DNA from: Sciurus carolinensis
Lineage: Eukaryota > Chordata > Mammalia > Rodentia > Sciuridae
Assembly (NCBI RefSeq): GCF_902686445.1
Contig: NC_062213.1
Coordinates: 42,110,741 to 42,174,740, forward strand
Length of the DNA: 64,000 bases
Direction of reading: 5' to 3'
Part shown: positions 1 to 11,206 of the stretch, piece after piece
Numbering within the stretch: the stretch's first letter is position 1
Layout: the number at the start of each line of letters is the position of its first letter
Position numbers and translations under genes: made by a program
Notes under the pieces: generated by a model
The model's database searches: none
Told to the model about the DNA's origin: nothing
The model's input: the letters and a program-made list of their open reading frames with translations, nothing else

Positions 1-1675
1 TATGTAAAACCATACTTATTTAAAATAATGGAATAAATGACAGAAGAGATTGTTCTTGGAAGTTAAAAGTCTTGCTTCTGGAAGTTTCAGTAGGAAAAGG
101 GACAGAGTGGAGCAGGGAAATTGGCATTCTTCATTATGAGCTCTTACATGTATTAAACAGGAACCAGCCATGCCTCCTTTTACTCTCTACTTCTACTGAG
201 GATAGGATAAGAGAAGATAGTCCATTCCTTAAAGTTAACCCACTGATATCTAGACTGTAGAATGTAAAGTAGAATATATTCTAGGTATAAGAGTTAGACA
301 TGCTTCTGCAGCATTTAAGTTTACTGGGGATTTGTAAGGATAATGACATGGTAATGGACAACTAACAGACAGGGTGAGGGGCACCAAAAAACCTTCAATA
401 ATCCAAATAAATACTATTTGAATGTGATATTAAAAATTGAAATTTACAAAATCAATGCAAAAAATCCACCATAAGTAAAATATCAAAGTGTTGAATGAGG
501 ACGGGTCCAGTTTTACCGACTTTTGCCTTTTGTCTCCATCTCCAATATGGTCCAAGATGGCACCACTTAACTTACAAATAGTAAGTGTTCTAGGGACTGA
601 GAGATTAATAATCGCATCTGCTTTCACACTTTCCATTACCATGTAATGGTTGACTATTGTCACAAGAGACAACTTTTTGAAAACATTAGTATACTGTATA
701 GATGTGAGTTGTTTCCAATATTCTCCACAGTGCTTTATCATCTACCAAACTATTCATTCTGATCAAAGGAGTATGGTTTCTGGTGCCTCCTAGGGAAGTC
801 ATCCATCCTGTACTTTTTTCAATGCCTTTGCAAAATGAATGATTCTTATAGATACCATTTTCTTTTCAGGTGACCAGTGTTTAATGTTATTAACCATCTG
901 TTCCATTTACTTTTCTCCTCACCAGGAAAGGGCAATTTGTCCAAATTCCACAGTTGCTTTTTTTTTCTGTGCTCACAGCCTGGACTTGTACCGATGGGGC
1001 TGAACTAAGTGCATTTTCTGTCTAGGAGAAAGTGCACCTGTGAGAGTGTGAGCTACAGAGCTCCATCGTTTTGAAAGTGCCTGAGAATGTGGAAACCAGT
1101 TGGTAGCGGGTGGAAGAAATGGAGTCCTACCTATAGAGGTAGTCACTTCTTCAAAGACGGCTTTCTCCCAAGGTCTATCTTTCTAACTGCTGACTTTGCA
1201 CAGGCTCCAAAACAACCTGCATACCATAATGTGAAAGGTCAACCTAAAGGTCACAGGTTTTAAGGGTGCTACTTCAAAGACATTTATCTCTTTTACAACA
1301 CCATTAGTCGTGGGTAATGGTCTATTGTCTTTCATCATCCCAACCTCTTCACCTGCCTGTTTACTTTGAGTCCAACCTCTGAATTCAAGCCCCAGCCTAA
1401 ATGGTTGCTTTCCTGCTACTTAACACTGGCCCAATGGAAGCTTATACATACTTTGGTTTCCTGTTGTCAGCTGTTTAAAGGAAATACCGTTACTGAGGGA
1501 GGGGTATGGTAGAAAAAAAAAGAATTTAGGGGAATAGTTAACAATGAAGAAAATGGTTACATGTATTAAGATGTTTATTGTAGTTTTATCTGTAATTCTA
1601 AAAAATATCAGGGACATTTTAAATGTCCAACAATAAAAATAGCTATATTTGCATAGTACCGATCTAAATATTTTA
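1..1675. other. Unassigned unique sequence
   Basis: I see no interspersed repeat, RNA gene or convincing coding frame here. The reading frames present are short (about 100 codons at most), lack recognisable domains, and have no believable splice context. It is treated as ordinary non-coding DNA. Confidence 0.6.
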
Positions 1676-1679
1676 TGCC

Positions 1680-1858
1680 TAATACCTCAATTTGAATCCT
1701 GTGATACTATGAGGTAGTCCCATTTTGCAGATTGGGGGAAAAGATTACAAAGAGAGCATGTAATTTTCCAAGGACCAAATGAGTGGTGAAACTGGTGTTT
1801 GACCCCAGGAAATGTGGTTCTTAAATATGGGTCTTTAACCTCTGTACTACACTGCCTT
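1680..1858 (-). repeat. MIR SINE fragment, antisense
   Basis: The order of segments matches an inverted MIR core: a gaggtag/ccc-ttttgcag block, then an agcatgtaattttccaaggacc block, then a tgaccccagg-like block, and finally a ctctgtactacactgcct end. Many substitutions fit an old mammalian-wide element. Confidence 0.55.
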
Positions 1859-1859
1859 A

Positions 1860-2430
1860 TGCACTGAGGAGTAGCACGTCAATGTGGTGCACCAATATTC
1901 AGTCTTTGCAGTGGTAGAAAGTCTGTAGGGCAGAATAGAAAATAAATTTCATTACATTGTGATTTAAACTGCATAACATATATGTAGTGTAGATAAATAT
2001 TGAGAAAAGGAAAAACCAACTGAGGCCAAGGACCCTAAGGGGTTAAAAGAAGAAAAAATCAGTCACAAACCTGAAATATTGACAGAAAGGTGCTACTGCT
2101 TCTGACTAATTCCATTTCCTAAACTCAGCTTTGGTCCTGGATGGGTGGCTTTTTTGGGAACCTCTGGGAAACTTCTTGGGCAAATCTTTTAGTGATGCAT
2201 GCTATCTAGCTCTCTGGCTGCTTGAATCACAGACTAGTATACCTTATGTTTCTCATAAGGTATTAATCTATTAATACCTGTTTAAATATAAATAAGGTAA
2301 AATTGGATGCACGTCTGCAAGTGAAAAAAAAGTATGTCCACAATTATGAAAGAGGTGATTTTGGAGCAACAAGGTGTACTGGGAGAAAAAGGAAATGATG
2401 AATTGCACAGTCATTACTCAATCCACATCC
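1860..2430. other. Unassigned sequence with a small hairpin
   Basis: No known repeat or gene is visible. At 2239-2263 there is a perfect 10-bp inverted repeat (ataccttatg / cataaggtat) with a 5-nt loop. It has no terminator-like T run and no obvious function. Confidence 0.5.
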
Positions 2431-3085
2431 ACCCATTCATTTACTGAACAAGTAATGTGCCAGGCACTGTGCCCATGCCAGGTATCCAGTAATGACCACA
2501 ATAGGCTAATATACTATTGGAGTTTACTGTATAATTAGTGAACTTTAAACAAGTCAATATAAATGTGTAATTACCAATTGTTTAATTGGTAAAAAAAAAT
2601 ATGAAAAAAGCAAGGTATCCTGACTCAGAATAATCTGTGGATCTATCTACTCTAGACTGAGCATTCAGAGTAGGTTTTCCTGATGAAGTGAGACTTAAAA
2701 TGAACCTGAAGGACTGGCCATACTAGAAGTCACTACAAGTGTACTTTAGGTGGAAGGAACAAGAGGACCTGTAAGGACCCTGAGATAGGGAAGAAAAGAT
2801 TGAAAAGGCTGGAGTTTGGAGAATGAAGAGGAGAATAAGGTAGGCAAGGGCTGAGGTATAGTTCATGCAAGAATGGAGGATTTAATTAGAAGGGCTTTGG
2901 AAATTACTGAAGATCCTTCTGGCTATTGGGACAATAAGCTGGAGGTTACAAGACTGCAAGAAGGGCTATTGTAGATGTCCAAGTAAGACATGGTAGACCT
3001 TTGGACTAGGGTGTTGGCAATGTTGGCAATGAGAAAGGAGAAGAGATGAAAAATTGAAGATAAAGTGTAATGAGGGAATTCTCAG
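2431..3085 (-). repeat. L2 LINE 3' region, antisense
   Basis: It opens with the inverted L2 3'-end signature (tgtgccaggcactgtgc), followed in L2 order by blocks resembling gttttcctgatgaagtgag, tgaacctgaagga and aagggctttgg. The coding part is destroyed. This is one of several decayed L2 copies in the window. Confidence 0.65.
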
Positions 3086-3104
3086 AATTTGGATAAGGGA
3101 TTTC

Positions 3105-3488
3105 TGTTAGTCAGCTTTCCATCACTGTGAAGAAATACCTGAGATAAACAACTTGAGAGAAGATTTATGTTGGCTCATGGCTTCAGAGGTTTCAGTCCAT
3201 AGCTTCCTGATCATGTTGCCTTTAGGCCTGTGGCAAGTCAGTATATCATGTTGGAGAGTGCATGGTAGGGGACACAGCTTACCTTATAGTGTCCGGGAAG
3301 CAGAAAAAGTGTGTATGGGGGGGGGCAGGGTCCCAGTATCCCCTATATGGGCACATCCCCACTTACCTCATTTCCTTCCACTAAGTCCCACCTCATTAAG
3401 GGTTCAACATCTCCCAATAGTGCCACAGTCCAGCAACCATGCCTTCAACATATGGCCTTTGGAGAACATGTAAGATCCAAATCATAAT
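3105..3488 (-). repeat. MaLR-type solo LTR, antisense
   Basis: It starts tgttagtcagctttccatca and ends near aagatccaaatcataat. This is the inverted form of an ERVL-MaLR LTR whose sense start reads tg-tatggtttggat. Related minus-strand copies occur at 15119, 37500, 38259 and 59099. The 106-codon frame at 3153-3473 lies wholly inside the LTR and is not a gene. No internal retroviral sequence flanks it. Confidence 0.7.
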
Positions 3489-3528
3489 GGGTTTGGATGT
3501 GGGAAGTAGAAGGAAGTAACAAAATCAT

Positions 3529-3860
3529 GTATCAGTCAAGGTGGTAAGTGTTATAAGAAGCAACCCCTTCTAAATTTCAATGACTTAACCCACACAAAAC
3601 TATTTTTTGGGTCACAGCACTGTCCAGGGTGTGTCACCAGGAGTTCCCATATTTAGATCCTTACATGTTGTGGAACCTCCATTTTCCACAGGTGACCTCT
3701 AAGGAATGGAAAGAGACCATGGAGGATCACAGAGAACATTTTAGAAGCCAGGCTGATGTGCACTTTCATCTCCTTTCCTTGGCCAGGGTACAATAGCATA
3801 ATTTTGTGACCTTACGGGGCTGGAAAAAGTAATCTTGCTGCATGTTCCAGGAAGAAAATC
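3529..3860. repeat. Ancient interspersed repeat, family not named
   Basis: The block contains ordered phrases typical of an old dispersed repeat: cattttccacaggtgacc, accatggaggatcacagag, ttggccagggta. The segment at 39060-39470 appears to belong to the same or a related family (gggatccaggcttcttg, gaggcaagggaggtgg). I cannot fix the Repbase name from memory, nor its strand. Confidence 0.4.
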
Positions 3861-3977
3861 ATATAGGTTTGTGAACACACAACATTATTCCTACCCTAAG
3901 TGATGGCTGCCTGGATGGCATTGACACTAAACTGGGTTGGGGAGGACTGGGGAAGGAAAAAGTTTGTGGGAGGAGAT

Positions 3978-4320
3978 TATGGTGGTGTGAATGCTTGTGT
4001 TCCCCCAAAATTCATGTGTTGAAGTTCTGCACAAAATGATGGTATGAAGAGGTAGGACATTTGGGAGGTGAATAGATCATGAGGATGGGGCCCACATGAG
4101 TGGAATTAGTGCTGTTCTAAAAGAGACTTGAGAGAATCCCTTTTCCTTTTCTATGATGTGAAGACATGGGGAGGACATGTGGTCGTAACTAGATGCTGAA
4201 TCTGCCAGTACCTTGACCTTAGATTTCCATTCTCCAGAATTGTGAGTAAAGAGTTTCTGTTGTTTATAAGCTAACCAGTGGATGGGACTTTCTTATAGTA
4301 GTCCAAATGGACTAAGACAG
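3978..4320 (+). repeat. MLT1/MST-type MaLR solo LTR
   Basis: The sense orientation is clear: ggtgtgaatgcttgtgttcc, then ttcatgtgttgaag, then the aattgtgagtaaag block and gtttataagcta, ending in ggactaagacag. That is the standard layout of an ERVL-MaLR LTR. There is no adjacent internal region, so it is a solo LTR of old age. Confidence 0.8.
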
Positions 4321-4377
4321 AGATAAGTAACTGGTTTTAGATGTGCTAAGCTTCTAAGACCTATTAACCTCCCAGAT

Positions 4378-4380
<3 letters not shown>

Positions 4381-4429
<49 letters not shown>

Positions 4430-4463
4430 GACCAAATTGTGTGTGTTTGTGTGTGTGTGTGTA
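4381..4463. repeat. (TA)n then (GT)n microsatellites
   Basis: An almost pure TA run covers 4381-4429 with a single G interruption at 4420, followed after a short spacer by a GT-rich stretch to about 4463. The TA part should be length-polymorphic and can extrude as a cruciform. Confidence 0.95.
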
Positions 4464-4534
4464 ATTAGAAAATGTAGATAACTAGGGCAAGGTAATGCAT
4501 ACTGATTCTCATTTGCCTAGCCTTTATTCAATGA

Positions 4535-5045
4535 ATTAAATATTTGTTAAGTTCTTGCTATGTTCCAAGTATTACTCCAAGTTCAGGGCAAATGGCTCTA
4601 AACAAAAAAGATAGTATGTTCAGAGCTTTTATTGTACTGGAGAATAAATAAACAATAAGCAGAATAGATAGATAATAAGTAAAATATATACCATGTTGGA
4701 TAGAAATGAGGTCTAGAGAAAAAGAAAACAGAGAAGGGAAATAGGAAGTGAAGTGCGATGACTTTTGCAACTTTAAATAGGGTGGTCAGGGCAGACCTCA
4801 CTAAGAATACTTCCGAGCAAAGCCAGGACATGTGACTGACTAGGGAATGAGGATTTAGGCTAAATGAACACTAAAGGTAAAATTGTTGAGACTAGAGAGT
4901 GACTCTTTGGTTGGACTGGACCAGAAGAGGCAGGGATAGAATCTTTAGTGGATGAAGTCACAGAGATGGAGGTTGGAGATCAAGCCAGATTGTGCAAACC
5001 TCCAGGTCCTGCAGGGATTTTATCTTTTACTTTGGCTACACAGTT
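4535..5045 (-). repeat. L2 LINE 3' region, antisense
   Basis: The inverted L2 signature is recognisable: a ctatgttccaagtattac end, gagaataaataaacaataag, then agggtggtcagggcagacct (the inverted ggccttccctgacc motif), then cctgcagggattttatc. The two overlapping minus frames here (4558-4831) are remnants of this element. Confidence 0.75.
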
Positions 5046-5049
5046 TCCA

Positions 5050-6055
5050 TAAACTTAAATTTTTCTTTTTAAAGTTGAGTAGTAATAACTCTCTTTTCAA
5101 AATTTCCCTTGTTCTTTCTTTCCTAGTTTAGAACACAATATAAAACAGGTAGAATAATTTTTTAAATAGTAACACATGTTTTAGAGTTCTTGTTTCTATA
5201 AGGCTAGGGACTACATTTACAGATGCATTCAACATGAGTCACCAAATATATATATTTTCCATGATCTATACTTACTAGTCACTAGGTTATGGTTCCTTTT
5301 AAGTAAATTCCAAACTGTAGATTTGGAAGTTAGAACAGTAGTAATCCAGGCAACAGCTTCAAGATCAACAGCTTCAAGTCTTTGGATCAGAATTGTATGG
5401 CTGCTTAGGTACCTCAGATAACTCTTGTTTAAGATAGTAGTATTTTTATAAGTTAACTGACCCCACTTACACTTTGTGTAAGACCACTAAGATGTGGTCT
5501 TAGTATGTCATAAATGTCTGGAGTATTGGTAGAAAAAGGAACTGTAGGTTTAATTGAATCATTGCATTTGATGGAAAAATTTTCATCTATAATTTTGTCT
5601 TCATCATTATTTAAAATCTATTTTCAAGGTATCAAATAAAATCTATGTGTAAAAAAATGACAAAAATGGGAGATGTGGTTCTTGAGTTTAGATTATTGTG
5701 AATATCTTGCAGAAAGTGCAATGACAGATGCATGCAAATAGTGTTGAAGGAAACTCAGAAAGGAAACCCTGTTCTGCTTAGACAAATAGAATAATATGTG
5801 TGGAAGAGGTAATTCTCAAACTAAGACCTAACAAATGAGTAGATAATAGGCAAAGATGGTGGAAGCAGGAGCAGGTGAATCAGAACTAAGTGATCAGGAT
5901 GGTTTAGGCAGAGTTGACATTGTCAGACCTATGAATATAGTATCTCATGCAAGGCAAGAGAATTCAGATCAGGAAGAGTTGGCATGACAAAATTCTCATC
6001 TCATATTTTTATCAGACAATGCTTATGAGACCTTCCAATCTAAAACAAACACAAA
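5050..6055. other. Unassigned sequence
   Basis: AT-rich sequence without a recognisable repeat or gene. A perfect 9-bp stem (taagaccac / gtggtctta, 6-nt loop) lies near 5483-5506. No other signal was seen. Confidence 0.5.
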
Positions 6056-6059
6056 CCCC

Positions 6060-6190
6060 CAAAACACATAAGATCCTGGAACTAAAAGATATCATCTAGA
6101 TCTTGTTATACAGAGGCAGAATTCAGACCAGAAGAAGCTAATGACTAACACCAAACAGCAAATAAATGGCTAAGGACCCAGTGCCATGGG
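6060..6190 (-). repeat. Possible MIR3-like fragment
   Basis: The order cctggaactaaaagatatca, catctagatc, atacagaggcag, then a caaacagcaaataaatggc block resembles the antisense MIR3-type core (ggaactagaaggaacc... catctagtcc... acagatgagg). The match is weak. Confidence 0.35.
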
Positions 6191-6476
6191 TGATGTTCAA
6201 GCTGATGCTGTGAAGTAAGTGTTCTTCTTCAAAAAATAAACACACTTTTTGTTCTGGTTTCTTTATCAGTTGGAATATGTACCTTTTTTTATTGTAAACA
6301 AATGGGATACATGTTTCTCTGTTTGTACATGGCGTAAAGGCATACCATTTGTGTAATCATAAATTTACATAGGGTAATGTTGTTTGATTCATTCTGTTAT
6401 TTTTTCCCTTCCCCCCACCCCTCCCACCCCTCTTTTCCCTCTATACAGTCCTTCCTTCCTCCATTCTTGCCCCCCT

Positions 6477-6510
6477 CCCTAACCCTAACTCTAACCCTAA
6501 CACTAACCCC
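6477..6510. repeat. Telomere-like CCCTAA tract inside L1 3' UTR
   Basis: Five tandem hexamers (three exact CCCTAA, plus CTCTAA and CACTAA) followed by CCCC sit in the C-rich part of the minus-strand L1. On the L1 sense strand this is a GGG-rich, TTAGGG-like run next to other G runs, so it could form a G-quadruplex. Confidence 0.95.
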
Positions 6511-6651
6511 TCCCACCCCCCATTATGTGTCATCATCCACTTATTAGTGATATCATTCATCCTTTGGTTTTTTGAGATTGGCTTATCTCACTTAGCATGA
6601 TATTCTCCAGTTTCATCCATTTGCCTGCAAATGACATAATTTTATCGTTCT

Positions 6652-7134
6652 TTATGGCTGAGTAATATTCCATTGTATATATATATACCACAGTTTCTTT
6701 ATCCATTCATCAATTGAAGGACATCTAGGTTGGTTCCACAATCTGGCTATTGTGAACTGAGCAGCTATGAAGATTGATGTGGCTGTATCTCTGTAATATG
6801 CTGATTTTAAGTCCTTTGGGTATGGGCCAAGGAGTGGGATAGCTGGGTCAAATGGTGGTTCCATTCCAAGTTTTCTAAGGAGTCTCCACACTGCTTTCCA
6901 GAGTGGCTGCACTAATTTGCAGCCCCACCAGCAATGTATGAGTGTACCTTCCTCCCCACATCCTCGCCAACACCTGTTGTTGCTTGTATTCTTGATAATC
7001 GCCATTCTAATTGGGGTGAGATGGAATCTTAGGGTGGTTTTGATTTGCATTTCTCTTATTACTAGAGATGTTGAACATTTTTCCATATGTTTGTTGATTG
7101 CTTGTACATCTTCTTCTGTGAAGTGTCTATTCAT
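6652..7134 (-). pseudogene. L1 ORF2 C-terminal fragment
   Basis: The 160-codon continuation of ORF2 in another frame, containing the Cys-rich C-terminal domain. Its conserved cysteines and histidine are visible at about residues 54-72 ([18 protein letters not shown]). It ends early because a TA dinucleotide expansion in the tatatatata stretch near 6675-6687 shifts the frame before the usual C-terminus. Confidence 0.93.
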
Positions 7135-7159
7135 TTCCTTAGCCCATTTGTCGATTGGA

Positions 7160-8053
7160 TTATTTGCATTCTTGGTGTAGTTTTTTGAGTTCTTTATAGA
7201 TTCTGGAGATTAGTGCTCTATCTGAAGTATGATTGGCAAAGATTTTCTCCCACTCTGTAGGCTCTTTCTTCACATTGCTGATAGTTTCCTTTGCTGAGAG
7301 AAAGCTTTTTAGTTTGAATCTATCCCAGTTATTAATTCTTGCTTTTATTTCTTGTGCTATGGGAGTCCTGTTGAGGATGTCTGGTCCTAAGCCAACATGT
7401 TGAAGCTCTGGACCTACTTTTTCTTCTATAAGATGCAAGGTCTCTGGTCTGATTCCGAGATCCTTAATCCATTTTGAGTTTAGTTTCGTGCATGGTGAGA
7501 GATATGGGTTTAGTTTCATTCTGTTGCATATGGATTTCCAATTCTCCCAGCACCATTTGTTGAAGAGGCTATCTTTTCTCCATTGCATATTTTTGGCCCC
7601 TTTGTCTAGTATGAGAAAATTGTATTTATTTGGGTTTGTATCCGTGTCCTCTATTCTGTACCATTGATCCACCTTTCTATTTTGGTACCAATACCATGCC
7701 ATTTTTGTTACTATTGCTTTGTAGTAGAGTTGAAGATCTGGTATTGCGATACCCCCTGCTTCACTCTTTCTGCCAAGGATTGCTTTAGCTATTCTGGGTT
7801 TTTTATTCTTCCAGATGAATTTCATAATTGCTTGCTCTATTTCTGCAAGGTACATCATTGGGATTTTAAGTGGAATTGCATTGAATCTGTATAGAACTTT
7901 TGGTAGTATGGCCATTTTGACAATATTAATTCTTCCTATCCAAGAACATGGGAGATCTTTCCATCTTCTAAGGTTTTCTTGAATTTCTTTCTTTAGTGTT
8001 CTGTAGTTCTCATTGTAGAGGTCTTTCACCTCTTTCATGAGATTGATTCCCAA
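7160..8053 (-). pseudogene. L1 ORF2 fragment (RT C-terminal part)
   Basis: A 297-codon remnant of L1 ORF2p, the endonuclease/reverse transcriptase of an autonomous LINE. It covers the conserved stretch after the RT active site, with recognisable [26 protein letters not shown] and KWCWENW blocks. Upstream the frame breaks between about 8054 and 8110, where a small inserted inverted repeat is seen. Downstream a one-base deletion near 7170 in the A-rich ctacaccaagaatgc stretch causes a premature stop. The frame continues in the separate 6652-7134 segment. Confidence 0.95.
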
Positions 8054-8389
8054 GTATTTTATTTTTTTCGAAGCTATTGTGAATAGTTAGAAATTAGTTT
8101 TCCTAATTTCTCTTTCTGAAGATTCATTGCTTATGTATAAAAATGCCTTAGATTTATGTGCATTGATCTTATATCCCGCTACTTTGCTGAATTCACTAAT
8201 GAGATCTAAAAGTTTTCTGGTGGAATTTCCTGGTTCCTCTAAGTATACAATCATATCATCAGCAAATAGGGATAGTTTGAGTTCTTCTTTTCCTATTCGT
8301 ATCCCTTTAATTTCTTTGGTCTGTCTAATTGCTCTGGCTAGAGTTTCAAGGACGATATTGAAAAGAAGTGGTGGAATATGTACCTTTTT

Positions 8390-9490
8390 GAGTGCAAGTG
8401 AACATTCAACTTTTTCAAGTTTTTGGAAACTTCAGCATGTCTCCTAAATCCTCCATGAATTCATTCTCAAGCTGCGGTTAGAATTGGGTCTGCCTGGAGG
8501 AAACTCATGGGCTTCTGCTTGGAGGATTGCACCCAGCCCAGTTGAACTGTTCTCCTCAAGGATTTCCCCCCAGGAAACCCAGCATTTGTTGGTTCTACTT
8601 AATTTTAGATTTTGTTCTGTTACTTTTCCCTCCCTTGGTCTTGGAGAACACAGAGAACTTATGAGGCTAATTTAGGGCAGATATGCTAAAAGTAAAAAGT
8701 AATGTTTTCTCTTTGTAGAAAACACCCCAGGGGCAGAGAATGCAGGAAATTGTGTGTCACTGTGATGAAAAACAAATGAAAGCCTTTATAGCAGAAGTGC
8801 CCGTCTCTGATCATCTAACACGTCCATCACAGCATGCCAATGCAGATGTGTAGTGTAGGTGACAGCCAACTGAGCATCCCCAACCAGATTCCTCTCATTC
8901 CCTTCTTCACCATGTCTTCCATGGTGGTTCTCAGAGATCAGTAGGAGGCAGTAGATGTTCTCTGAAAAATGTAAATGCATGTGTGACTTTTAAGATCATT
9001 AGTTCAGGATGTGGAATGAGACTCTACAAGGAAACAGTTGCCCTGAAGCTAGAGTTGTGTTCTTTTCTTCCAACAAATGCCTTGGTTACTTCATCTTATC
9101 ATGATATGGTTATACTGGTGACATCATCTCTGTTTCAGTTACCTGAAGGAAGAGGAACATCCACAGATGGGAAACAGAAACTGAGATGGAAGACCTGGGC
9201 ATGTAGGCCAGGAAGAAAGTCTTGATGGAGTCTTGGAGGATATCATGCGTCTGGAAAGATTGTCCTGAGGAAGATTTAGAAGTTGCAAACCAGAAGCTGG
9301 GAAGCAATCTTGAAATATCAGTTGTTTCTCTGAGCTTCAGTTAGCTGTAGCTTGAAACCAGATTATTCAGATTCATGGTCTTCTTTGAATTTATTATCCT
9401 TTTATTATATCCCAGAAGCAGAAACAGAGCATTTTGTACATATTTGGGCCAGTTTTAAAGGAGTAAACAATGCTCTCTGGATGCCAGAGA
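8390..9490. other. Unassigned unique sequence
   Basis: Several short frames occur on both strands (for example 8484-8675 and 8983-9225), but none resembles a known protein or has supporting splice sites. No repeat was recognised. Confidence 0.55.
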
Positions 9491-9507
9491 TAATCAAGGG
9501 GAGGCCT

Positions 9508-9712
9508 AAAATAGTGGTTTTGTCTGGGGGATATTATGTCTCCCAGGGGACATTTGGCAATGTGGGGACACATTTTTGGCTACCACAACTGGTGGTTGGG
9601 GGGATGCTAGAGCCATTTGGTGAATGACCTGGGATACTGCTAAACACCTTGCAATGCACAGAGCAGCCCCACAACAAAGAACGATACAGCTCAAAAGATC
9701 CATATTCCCACT
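9508..9712 (+). mobile_element. MER20-like hAT DNA transposon
   Basis: A non-autonomous hAT-Charlie element of MER20 type, recognised from ctcccaggggacatttggca, the cacaactgg block, gggatactgctaaacacc and caatgcacagagcagcccc in the correct order. MER20 copies in placental mammals have been linked to endometrial enhancers, but nothing in this copy shows activity. Confidence 0.75.
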
Positions 9713-9714
9713 TC

Positions 9715-10410
9715 CAGATTTTCCTTCCAGTACCATTTCTGGATCTCATTGTTTTTATTGTTGTTGAGGTAAGTAACATTCTCTTACTCCAGTTTTAGAC
9801 AATAGGCTTCTTCTATTCTCAATTCTGAGAATCCTTTGGACTTACTCCACTTTTAAAATCATTAATACTGAATATTTATTTGGCTTATACTAGTCCTATA
9901 AATTAAACTGTGCACTTGGAAGTAAAGAAATTTAAGATGTTATACCTCAATAGAGGTGGTTAAGCCCTGAGTTTGATCCCTGGGTCACAAAATTCCTTTT
10001 GTAAAGGAACCTGGTGATTTGGGAACATGGGCCTTACCTCCCACTGTGATCGAGTGGACTGGGGGCTTTTTCTGAGCTACTCCCAGAGCCTGGAAATCAT
10101 TCTTGAAGTTAATAACAAATACCTGTGTCATTAAAGTATTCACAATCCTCTTAATAGAACCAGTCATGGAATTGAACAATTGTGTGGTATTACTTGCACA
10201 AGATTCTGAAATTGTGTTATGCTTTTGTTTCTTAATGGATTTTTGTATCTTAACTACATTTTCTCCATTGTAGTTTTTCCTTGATGGGCTGGATTGAGGA
10301 TTGGTTTATTTTCTAAAGAGGACCTGCTCTAAGAGAGAGGTTTCTGTGCAAAATTCCAGAATTTGTCAATTCTGAACAGAACTAGATTTTGTGGGATGTA
10401 TTTGTTGTTC
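9715..10410. other. Unassigned sequence
   Basis: No recognisable repeat, gene or RNA. Frames of 62-64 codons on the minus strand have no features of real proteins. Confidence 0.55.
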
Positions 10411-10415
10411 CCCTT

Positions 10416-10441
10416 ACACACACACACACACACACACACAA
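10416..10441. repeat. (AC)n microsatellite
   Basis: An uninterrupted run of about 12 AC units. Confidence 0.97.
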
Positions 10442-10977
10442 AGGAGTAGAAACTGCTGAGCACCGTCACCTGGATGTGAGGGTTTGAGGGTCTGGGTAGG
10501 AGACAGACAAATTTATAATCCAAAAGTTTTTAGTAATTCTAAAAGAAATAGGAAGAAAATGTGGTTTGTCATGACATTAAGAGAAAACTGACATCTTAGT
10601 ATTTCAAAACTATTGGTAGTTTTCCCTGTAATTACAATGCTTTTCTCTGATTTCTACATATATAATTATTTATTTTTTATTGACTTTTGAGGTTTACACT
10701 GTGGGCTTCCCCTGCTTTATGTTATTAGCCATGCATCAGGTCTGAAGTTTTAGCTTTGAGTTTTTGACTTATTCACTCATAAAAATACTAAGACCTATTG
10801 TCTCAATAAGGGTAAGTAAAATATATTAAAGAGCTTATTCACTGAAAATTTCATTAATAAAGAAATGCATTAAGTTAAAGCTGTTATCTTCTTAGAAAAG
10901 GGTTTTAAAGGTGGGAAGTATATCAACATGCAGTAGAGAATGAGATATTTTTGGAGGTCAGGGAGCTGGTTTGAAAA
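10442..10977. other. Unassigned AT-rich sequence
   Basis: Nothing recognisable was found before the SINE that follows. Confidence 0.5.
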
Positions 10978-11206
10978 CCTGATCACATCTGGGTGCAGTG
11001 GTGCATGCCTTTAATTCCAGCAGCTGGGGAGGCTGAAGCAGGAGGATCGCAAGTTCAAAGCCAGTCTCAGCAATGGTGAGGCAGTAAACAACTCAGTGAG
11101 ACCCTGTCTCTAAATAAAATACAAAATAGAACTGGGGATGTGGCTCAGTGGTTGAGTGCCCCTGAGTTCAATTCCCAGTACCAAAACAAACAAAAGCCTG
11201 ATCACA
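10978..11206 (+). mobile_element. B1-dID dimeric SINE with TSD
   Basis: Body 10988-11196, flanked by identical CCTGATCACA copies at 10978-10987 and 11197-11206. The left half is 7SL/B1-like (ggtgcagtggtgcatgcc, ggaggctgaagcaggaggat, gagaccctgtctc). The right half is a shortened ID-type tRNA-like unit (actggggatgtggctcagtg ... gttcaattcccagtacc), followed by a short A-rich tail. The left half carries pol III A/B-box-like segments. This dimer is typical of squirrel-related rodents. Confidence 0.95.

Larger units (their letters stand above)
6272..8389 (-). mobile_element. 5'-truncated L1 with 17-bp TSD
   Basis: The element body is 6289-8372, flanked by identical copies of GGAATATGTACCTTTTT at 6272-6288 and 8373-8389. 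On the minus strand it runs from just upstream of the reverse-transcriptase active site (FADD at 8255-8266) through the ORF2 C-terminus and a G-rich 3' UTR to a short A tail. The exact TSD and the good protein match mark it as one of the youngest LINEs here. The 5' truncation and at least three frame disruptions make it inactive. Its 3' end differs from that of the plus-strand L1s in this window. Confidence 0.95.

Noticed and set aside
3153..3473. 106-codon plus-strand frame
   Set aside because: Lies entirely inside an antisense MaLR LTR and has no protein family features.
6272..8389. Active L1
   Set aside because: 5'-truncated before the RT active site, lacking ORF1, the promoter and the endonuclease, and with several frame breaks.
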